A DNA stretch of 58,821 nucleotides, taken from the NCBI GenBank assembly GCA_019913005.1, contig JAIOHL010000215.1, forward strand, positions 1 through 58,821, read 5' to 3'. The translations under genes and the position numbers were made by a program. Of the stretch, positions 52,933-58,821 are shown one piece after another. This DNA comes from Anaerolineae bacterium (GTDB lineage Bacteria; Chloroflexota; Anaerolineae; Aggregatilineales; J027). Numbering within the stretch: the first letter of the stretch is position 1; the number at the start of each line of letters is the position of its first letter. The notes beneath the pieces were generated by a model. That model searched no databases. It was not told the origin of the DNA and was given only the letters and a program-made list of their open reading frames with translations.

Positions 52933-54204
52933 ATGCCCCCTGAAAAGAATCCCTTTGGGGAACGCCTAGCCCGACTGCTAATCCAACACGGCATCAGTCA
53001 GAACCGCCTTGCCCAACAACTCGGCATCTCACGTAGCACGGTCACGGGTTGGATCAAACATGGCACGCTCCCTGACGCTGGTCTGTTGAGAATGCTGTGT
53101 GAGGCATTAGGCTGTTCGGCGGATTGGCTGATCGGGGTAGGGCAGCAGCGCGAAAAACAGGACGCTACCGGGGTCATCCAGTGGGTCGAGGAAATTCCAC
53201 CCTTTATCCCGGATGTACAGCGCGAACCGATTGAACACGGCCTGCACCTGTTTCATGGATTGGTCAATGAAAATCGCACCGCACAGGAAATTCGCAGTCG
53301 TTATCCGCCGCAGTTCATACGAAGCGCCTTGCAAGCCGCTTTTCGCAGTGGGGCCATCCGCCTAACCGCCGTTACCCGCGCCACCGATTTGGAACACCGC
53401 CTGCGCGAAAAATACTCCTTCCTAAAAGATGTTGTGGTTGCCGAAATCCCCGGTCAGTGTGAGGATACCCTTATCCGCACCGAACTAGTCACATTTTTGG
53501 CCGCGACCCAAGTGTTGACACGGGTGATTCGGGAGAGCGCCATCGGGTTGGGGTCGGGGTATACCATGCTGCGCTTTGTAGAACACAGCATCCCCAGCGC
53601 TGACCAATTCAGCGGCACGGCATGGATTCCGCTGCTGGCTTTTGCGCCGCACAACATGAGCGATTACAGCGCCAATTTGTTGGCCCGCCTCATGAGCATC
53701 CGTCACCCCGGTTCACGTGCCCTCTATCTGCCTCATCCCGCCGAATGTGCCACCCCAGAGATGCAGACCGTCACCGCCGAAACCCAACGCTATCAGCACA
53801 ATCTCCAAACGATTTTCGCCTCGGTCAGTGGGGTAGATCGGCGCGATGGCACGGGCGAATCGCACCTATTGACCGAGTTTCGCAGTGCCGATTATGCTGC
53901 CGAAGCGCCCTTTCTGCGCGATGCCTATGCCCGACTGCCTGATAAATCCCGTTTTGGCGGGGAGCTATTGCGTTATTTATTGGATACCGAGGGCCAAATT
54001 TTGAGCTATGACGAGGCGGTGGGGTCGCAGGTCAATCTCGACATTTTGCGTTATAACAGTGATATGATTGGCCGGGTATGTCTGATCGCGGCGCGGCGCT
54101 ACAAAGCCATGCCGATTTTGACTTGTCTCAATCATCGCTTGGCAAATGCGGTGGTGATTGACCGTGAAATCGCCGAATCTATTTTGAAGGAAAGGGTCAC
54201 TTAA
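52933..54204 (+). CDS. XRE-type helix-turn-helix regulator with SorC-like effector domain
   Basis: AAAGGG lies upstream of the ATG. The 423-residue protein starts with an XRE helix-turn-helix (residues about 20-45: GISQNRLAQQLGISRSTVTG). The rest resembles the sugar-phosphate-binding domain of SorC/DeoR-type regulators, as in IGLGSGYTMLRFVEHSIP and the later NLLARLMSIR and LPHP blocks. SorC proteins usually carry a different DNA-binding domain, so this is an unusual combination. It is divergent from the Nudix gene and two bases before a propeller gene. It probably senses a phosphorylated sugar. Confidence 0.65.
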   Translation: MPPEKNPFGERLARLLIQHGISQNRLAQQLGISRSTVTGWIKHGTLPDAGLLRMLCEALGCSADWLIGVGQQREKQDATGVIQWVEEIPPFIPDVQREPIEHGLHLFHGLVNENRTAQEIRSRYPPQFIRSALQAAFRSGAIRLTAVTRATDLEHRLREKYSFLKDVVVAEIPGQCEDTLIRTELVTFLAATQVLTRVIRESAIGLGSGYTMLRFVEHSIPSADQFSGTAWIPLLAFAPHNMSDYSANLLARLMSIRHPGSRALYLPHPAECATPEMQTVTAETQRYQHNLQTIFASVSGVDRRDGTGESHLLTEFRSADYAAEAPFLRDAYARLPDKSRFGGELLRYLLDTEGQILSYDEAVGSQVNLDILRYNSDMIGRVCLIAARRYKAMPILTCLNHRLANAVVIDREIAESILKERVT

Positions 54205-54205
54205 C

Positions 54206-56194
54206 ATGAGAAAGAACTCGGTTTTGACCATTCTAGTTTTTTTGTTATTGACTTTGGCTCCCGTCGCTGCCCAAGAGGACGGGTCGCGGGACGTCATTAC
54301 ACCCGAAAACGCAGCCCAGTTAAGTCAAGTAGCCGTTTGGGGCTATGGCGAAATCTATGGAATCGCCTATTCGCCAGATGGGGCACTTTTGGCAATCAGC
54401 AGTGCAACAGGCGTGCGTCTCTTAGATGGGGCGACATTGGCGTCCCGTTATTTTTTTGAACTGCCACCACAATCCAAAGCTCTCCTGCGATGGGCTGGCG
54501 CAGATTTATATATTGGGATGTCGGGTGGAATGATTCTTGAATGGCAGCGCGATGCGACTGAGTTGACAACAGTGGTAGTTTATGGGCCGTCTAGTCAATT
54601 GATAGATTTTGTGTCAACTCAAGACGGGTCAAAGATAGCTGTTCTGTTGGATTCAGTAACCCTAGAGGTTTACGCCAGTGCCAGTACCCAATCTGAAGTT
54701 TATTTCACCTCCCAAAGTACCTCAGAAATTCTAGCTTTTGCATGGTCACCCGACGGCAATACACTGGCGATTAGTACCGACGACGGAATACTCTACCTCA
54801 ATGATGAGCCTGTCTTAACAGGGCTAAATCCCGCTATTGAAAGGATTCTATGGTCGCCGGATGGCACTCAATTGGTAGCTATTGGCAGTCGGCTACGACG
54901 TGGCACACCTGCCCTCTTTTATGACCTAGTGAGTAAAACCATCACCCAAGAAATAGATTTGCCACGTACCGCCGAAGCATCGTTGACGTGGGTCACGGGT
55001 TTGGAAACGGCCAAATTGGTATATGCCAGCGGGACGGGCGAGATTACCGACCTGTTTTCGAATGGGGCTATTACCCTAAGCGAGCCACCGATGGTTGGAT
55101 TTCGCTCCGTGACGTTTTCCACGGACGGGTTGCGCGTCGCAGCCCTCGATGCCGAAATCGCTAAAATTTATGACCTAACAACGGGCAATTTAATAGGCAA
55201 TATTGGCGGAATACAGCCGATAGAAACCATCCTGTGGCAAGGTCAGCGTGTACTATATGGACATTTTAGCCCGCTCTATCGTCCACCCCAAATGACGATA
55301 GGGGAGGCAGGCCAAGAGACCTTTTTTATGCTAGGCGGAGCGAGATTCCCACTCCCATCCCCAATTTTAGACCGTGTAGTGATGATCCAATCTTCGAGCG
55401 GCCCCAACCCGGTTCATATCCTCGATTTGACGACGATGACCGAAATCGAGGTCGCATCGGCAGCCGCATATGGCGGAATTGCATGGTCAGCCGATGGGCA
55501 CAGGTTGCTGCTGGCGCTTTTCTTGGAAGATCATAGCGGTCAGGTACTTGAAATTGTTGACCCCATCAGCGGAGAAATTGTCAAAACACTTGTTGGCACA
55601 ATGAACCGGGCCATGAATCTACGCTGGTCACCGGACGGTACTCGCGTTTCGGCAACGGATGTATTCGATGTGAATGCCGTCATTTGGGATACGACGACTG
55701 GCGAACGGGTGGCCGATATTCCAGAGGCACATGTCTTGGGGTGGTCGCTTGATGGGCAATTTGTCGCCATCCAAAAAGGCACCATCGGAATTTGGGATGC
55801 GCTAAGTTTTCAGCCACTTGTAGATTTGGGAATCACTAGCAATGGGGCTGTTAATCCTTTGACGGCCCAGCCCCTTTGGTCACCAGATGGGACACGGTTT
55901 GCGGTCATCAGCACCGACAATGAACTGATGGTGTGGGATAGCACCACTGCGGAAACACGGTCAATAGACTATGCCCAAGAAATTGGACTGACATGGTCGC
56001 CCGACAGTCGCCTATTGGCTGGATTCGACAGAATGAACGCCTTAACCCTTTGGGATGTAAGCAGTGGGGCGGTTCTCCACACAATTCCTGAGCGAGATGG
56101 CTACCAATTCAGCACTGTTACATTTTCATCTGACGGCACACTCTTGACAGCCGGTACGATGGAGGGTGCGGTATTGGTATTTGGGATTCCATGA
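54206..56194 (+). CDS. Secreted WD40-type beta-propeller protein
   Basis: The 662-residue protein begins with a signal peptide (MRKNSVLTILVFLLLTLAP, to about residue 23) and lies one base after the regulator's stop codon, so the two are cotranscribed. About twelve WD40-like blades are visible, marked by WSPDGNTLA, WSPDGTQLV, FSTDGLRVA, WSADGHRLL, WSPDGTRVS and WSPDSRLL, with VIWDTTTGERVAD and VWDSTTAETR. It has the length for two propellers. Function: probably extracellular protein or ligand binding; no catalytic site. Confidence 0.75.
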   Translation: MRKNSVLTILVFLLLTLAPVAAQEDGSRDVITPENAAQLSQVAVWGYGEIYGIAYSPDGALLAISSATGVRLLDGATLASRYFFELPPQSKALLRWAGADLYIGMSGGMILEWQRDATELTTVVVYGPSSQLIDFVSTQDGSKIAVLLDSVTLEVYASASTQSEVYFTSQSTSEILAFAWSPDGNTLAISTDDGILYLNDEPVLTGLNPAIERILWSPDGTQLVAIGSRLRRGTPALFYDLVSKTITQEIDLPRTAEASLTWVTGLETAKLVYASGTGEITDLFSNGAITLSEPPMVGFRSVTFSTDGLRVAALDAEIAKIYDLTTGNLIGNIGGIQPIETILWQGQRVLYGHFSPLYRPPQMTIGEAGQETFFMLGGARFPLPSPILDRVVMIQSSSGPNPVHILDLTTMTEIEVASAAAYGGIAWSADGHRLLLALFLEDHSGQVLEIVDPISGEIVKTLVGTMNRAMNLRWSPDGTRVSATDVFDVNAVIWDTTTGERVADIPEAHVLGWSLDGQFVAIQKGTIGIWDALSFQPLVDLGITSNGAVNPLTAQPLWSPDGTRFAVISTDNELMVWDSTTAETRSIDYAQEIGLTWSPDSRLLAGFDRMNALTLWDVSSGAVLHTIPERDGYQFSTVTFSSDGTLLTAGTMEGAVLVFGIP

Positions 56195-56255
56195 ATCGTT
56201 AATACCGAAATTTGGGCATCATTCAATGTTTAGTACCGTTAAAGGAATTGAGGTT

Positions 56256-58004
56256 ATGACCATCTTCGCCAATTTGCAGAATCGCATAGACCTGACCCAT
56301 ATCCCCTATACTGACCGGGGATCACGCCTCATGTTGTTTCGCCGTGACCATCAATTTTACATCCGCATGTCGGAGCGATGGGTGAAATATGAAGCCGAGA
56401 TGGGCCACTATCGCCAACGCCCCCCTATGTTAGATCAACTGATGATCTTGGATGAAAACCACGTCCCGGTGAACTTTACCGTCGAAAGCACCCCCTATCG
56501 TGTAGACTGCCACACCCCCATTGGCGACTTTACATGGTGCATGATTGACCCCGAAACCTATCTCTTGGCCCTACCAGCAGGGCGCTTTGGCATGACATTT
56601 GAGGCACAGGTGCTGTCGGGGGTGGCAGATCGGCGCGGGGGCACCATGCAGGGCAAAAGCCGCCGCAATATCGCCTATACCACCAATGCCCAGTTGCTGC
56701 GCAATGAGATTCACCCCGCCCCTAACGGCTACTTGCGAATTGACCTCGAAATTAAAGCCGAAAGTGGGCAGGCGATGCTGCTTAATGTTACCCCACGACT
56801 CGGTTATAACCGTACCATCCCTGACCCGACGACGGCCATTGACCGCGTGCAAAATCGCTGGCGCAATTGGTTGAATGCTGTGCCGCCTGTGTTAGATGAA
56901 TACCGCGCCCAATACGATTATGCGTGGTGGGTCATGGCAGCAGGACTGATGAATACGCGCTTTTATTTCACCCGCGAGGCCATGAGTCCGTCCAAAATTC
57001 ATTATGTCGGGGCATGGCATTGGGATCAGTTTTTCCATGCGCTGGCCTATCGCCATGTGGATGCCCAACTTGCCGAAGATCAACTCCGCATCTTTTTAGA
57101 CCATCAACGCGCGGATGGCATGATACCCGACGCCGTACATGATGAAGGCGTGGTAGACAGCCTCACTTTTCCAATTGCCGCCGATGTGACCAAGCCGCCG
57201 CTGATCGCATGGACAGCCCTGAAGCTCTATGAACACTCCGGCCACCGCGATTTTATCGAGGAGGTCTATGAGCCGATTCAGCGCTGGCACAATTGGTGGG
57301 TTAACTATAACCGCGATAAATCGGGTCTGTATGAATATCGTCACCCGTTTTCATCCGGCTTGGATGACTGCCCGCTGTGGGACGAAGGCCTGCCCGTCAT
57401 CGCGCCCGACCTCAATGCCTATTTGATTTTGCAGCAGGAGAGCTTGGGGCGTATGGCCGAGATTTTGGGGGATGCCTCCACCGCCCAACGCTATCGGCAG
57501 GGCGCGGAGAACTTGACCAAGCTGACGATGGAAATGTTGTGGGACGAAGAAAAGGGCTTCTTCCGTTCGCTGTATCAAAATAAGCCCGTCGCCGGCTTTA
57601 CCCTGTTCAACTTGATGCCGCTGTTTACCGGACGCCTCCCCGAATCGGTCAATCGGCGCTTGATTGCTCACCTCACCGACCCGGCCAAATTCTGGACACA
57701 ATGGCCGCTGGCAACCGTTGCGATTGATGACCCCAGCTTCGACGCTATGCAGATGTGGCGCGGGCCGACGTGGGCTAACATCAATTATCTGTTTGTAGAT
57801 GCCCTGCGTCGCGTGGGGCAGCCGCAGTTGGCCGATGAGTTGGCGCACAAAACACTGATGATGATTATGCAGCACCCCGACATCTACGAATATTACAATC
57901 CGATCACCGGGGAGCGCCCGCCCAAGTCCGCCCCCATTTTCGGCTGGACATCGGCGGTGTTTATTGACTTGGCGATTCAGATGACTCGGCTGAATGGGGA
58001 ATAG
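56256..58004 (+). CDS. GH63 family hydrolase, probably glucosylglycerate/mannosylglycerate hydrolase
   Basis: ATG 56256 follows AAAGGA; the frame is open 30 codons upstream but without such a site. The 582-residue protein is cytoplasmic, with an N-terminal beta domain and an (alpha/alpha)6 barrel. It has GAWHWDQFFHALAY, HPFSSGLDDCPLWDEG (Asp acid candidate) and MWRGPTWANINYLF, and ends with EYYNPITGERPP (Glu base candidate), the pattern of GH63 hydrolases that split glucosyl- or mannosylglycerate. With GpgS and the GH13_18 enzyme it fits a glucosylglycerate turnover route. The family also includes other alpha-glucosidases, so substrate is inferred. Confidence 0.8.
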   Translation: MTIFANLQNRIDLTHIPYTDRGSRLMLFRRDHQFYIRMSERWVKYEAEMGHYRQRPPMLDQLMILDENHVPVNFTVESTPYRVDCHTPIGDFTWCMIDPETYLLALPAGRFGMTFEAQVLSGVADRRGGTMQGKSRRNIAYTTNAQLLRNEIHPAPNGYLRIDLEIKAESGQAMLLNVTPRLGYNRTIPDPTTAIDRVQNRWRNWLNAVPPVLDEYRAQYDYAWWVMAAGLMNTRFYFTREAMSPSKIHYVGAWHWDQFFHALAYRHVDAQLAEDQLRIFLDHQRADGMIPDAVHDEGVVDSLTFPIAADVTKPPLIAWTALKLYEHSGHRDFIEEVYEPIQRWHNWWVNYNRDKSGLYEYRHPFSSGLDDCPLWDEGLPVIAPDLNAYLILQQESLGRMAEILGDASTAQRYRQGAENLTKLTMEMLWDEEKGFFRSLYQNKPVAGFTLFNLMPLFTGRLPESVNRRLIAHLTDPAKFWTQWPLATVAIDDPSFDAMQMWRGPTWANINYLFVDALRRVGQPQLADELAHKTLMMIMQHPDIYEYYNPITGERPPKSAPIFGWTSAVFIDLAIQMTRLNGE

Positions 58005-58211
58005 AAGCGGGAATGATGTTTGCAGGAGACCTGTCGAAACTCACCCTCAACAATACTCGGTAGAATGGGGGTGATTGCGCTGATAACGGGTAGCGGGCTG
58101 TTTACAGGGGTTCTGCTGGGGCAGGGCGCTTGTTGCGGGGGTAATACAGGTTGCCGTCTTGAACCGGGTCGTGTATCCTCGGCATGTTACTCAATTTCAC
58201 GGATAAGAGCC

Positions 58212-58568
58212 ATGCTGACGGTGAATCGCACCAACATTATTCTCTATTGCAAGCGTTGGCCTGAAATGGTGGATTTCTACGGCCAGCACTTGCAGTTACC
58301 CATCCATTATCAATCGAAGTGGTTTGTCGAATTCCAACTGTGTGAGGGTAGTTTCATCAGTGTTGCAGATGAAACGCGAACAACTATCAAGAGTGCTAAC
58401 GGCGCAGGCATTACCCTTACTTGGCGGGTCGGAAATATCTATCAAGCCCATGCCTTTGTCTCCCAACAAGGCATCAAGATTTCAGACCTGCGGGAAAAAT
58501 GGGGAGCCGTCGTTTGTTATCTCTACGACCCCGAAGGCAATCGTATTGAACTTTGGCAATCTGTGTAA
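58212..58568 (+). CDS. Glyoxalase/bleomycin-resistance-superfamily protein (VOC)
   Basis: The frame is open from 58020 but residues before ATG 58212 do not look coding. The 118-residue product has one VOC repeat pair: NIILYCKRWPEMVDFYGQHL at the start and VVCYLYDPEGNRIELWQS at the end, the usual YDPEGN(x)IEL metal-site strand. Such proteins are dimeric dioxygenases, lyases or drug-binding proteins. A weak GGATAAGAG precedes the start. Confidence 0.75.
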   Translation: MLTVNRTNIILYCKRWPEMVDFYGQHLQLPIHYQSKWFVEFQLCEGSFISVADETRTTIKSANGAGITLTWRVGNIYQAHAFVSQQGIKISDLREKWGAVVCYLYDPEGNRIELWQSV

Positions 58569-58652
58569 ACCGAGATTACTGGTCGTCAGGTAGGCTTTTC
58601 TATTGGTTTTTTCTGCTCTGTTGCAAGGTTCAAAATTGGGCAGGTCTTAGCC

Positions 58653-58691
58653 CTGACCCCTACGCATCAACAGGCCCTTCGTAGGGGTCAG
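58653..58691. repeat. Perfect 12-bp inverted repeat before the IS5-type element
   Basis: CTGACCCCTACG (58653-58664) is the reverse complement of CGTAGGGGTCAG (58680-58691), with a 15-base loop. It lies five bases before the presumed IS end. There is no T-tract, so it is probably not a standard terminator. Confidence 0.7.
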
Positions 58692-58696
58692 TCTGA

Positions 58697-58821
58697 GAGG
58701 GTGTCTAAAAAGTCCTCGCAGGCTAACGGGTTAAACGATTTAACATCAAATTGGACATCGCCAGATAAATCATGGCTTTACTGGACGACACCAAGTATTC
58801 ATAGTCTTTACTCAGACGCCG
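58697..58821 (-). mobile_element. Left end of an IS5-type insertion sequence (partial)
   Basis: GAGGGTGTCTAAAAAGTC, a usual IS5-family terminal-repeat form, starts at 58697. A transposase gene end on the minus strand follows directly and runs off the window, so the rest of the element is outside. Confidence 0.7.
58723..58821 (-). CDS. IS5-type DDE transposase, C-terminal end (runs off right edge)
   Basis: On the minus strand the frame reads RRLSKDYEYLVSSSKAMIYL, then AMSNLMLNRLTR and a TAG at 58725-58723. This is the usual C-terminus of IS5-family transposases (RRLSKDYExLxxSSEAxIYxAMxxLMLRRL). Only 32 residues are inside the window; the catalytic domain lies beyond the right edge, so activity cannot be judged. 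Confidence 0.75.
   Translation of the reverse strand, partial: RRLSKDYEYLVSSSKAMIYLAMSNLMLNRLTR

Noticed and set aside
1-58821. CRISPR arrays, tRNA genes and riboswitches
   Set aside because: I looked for regularly spaced repeats, T-loop sequences and conserved aptamer cores and saw none that hold up.

Overview
The window is 58.8 kb of a bacterial chromosome of roughly balanced base composition. The gene content points to Chloroflexota (Anaerolineae-like): a long soluble-adenylyl-cyclase-type protein fused to an AAA ATPase, many secreted beta-propeller proteins, an IorAB-type molybdoenzyme, a MinD-like/cNMP-binding pair and glucosylglycerate enzymes. No rRNA, tRNA or ribosomal protein gene is present, so the taxon is an inference. 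I saw no CRISPR array.

Layout. 1-7.2 kb: a sugar-nucleotide epimerase with a membrane protein downstream, a large secreted beta-helix protein, an ABM/cupin operon, a secreted WD40-SH3 protein and a DUF3052-type protein. 7.2-9.0 kb: a ScaI-type restriction-modification system with controller protein, matching C-boxes at both promoters, and no AGTACT site found by eye in the window. 9.2-17.7 kb: a MinD-like ATPase with a winged-helix/cNMP-binding partner, a secreted M1 peptidase, small zinc and winged-helix proteins, an MFS transporter, a GH5 enzyme and a membrane propeller protein. 17.8-25 kb: a small gene with a degenerate HNH protein, a membrane-protein gene inserted between two copies of the cyclase gene start, the cyclase itself, a tandem-repeat protein, and a second restriction-modification pair. 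25-36.7 kb: a possible contractile-injection-system cargo with a JAMM-like domain, a metallophosphoesterase, IorAB, a HIT protein, a GT4 glycosyltransferase and three tandem paralogous membrane proteins. 36.9-42.4 kb: a secreted propeller protein, a foreign-looking segment (IS3-type relic plus transglutaminase-like gene) between 73-bp direct repeats, and a TetR/ABC exporter operon with a perfect 20-bp palindromic operator. 42.5-58 kb: a USP-GpgS fusion, a GH13_18 phosphorylase and a GH63 hydrolase, which together can make and break down glucosylglycerate, interleaved with secreted propeller proteins, an M23 peptidase gene carrying two apparent frameshifts, a Nudix hydrolase and an XRE-SorC regulator. 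The right edge runs into an IS5-type element.

Three themes recur. Secreted proteins share modules: one FG-GAP-like block and one jelly-roll-like block are reused in three genes. Two segments appear to have been inserted next to gene ends, each leaving a duplicated piece of the neighbouring gene. Regulatory sites can be read directly for the ScaI-type system and the TetR operon.
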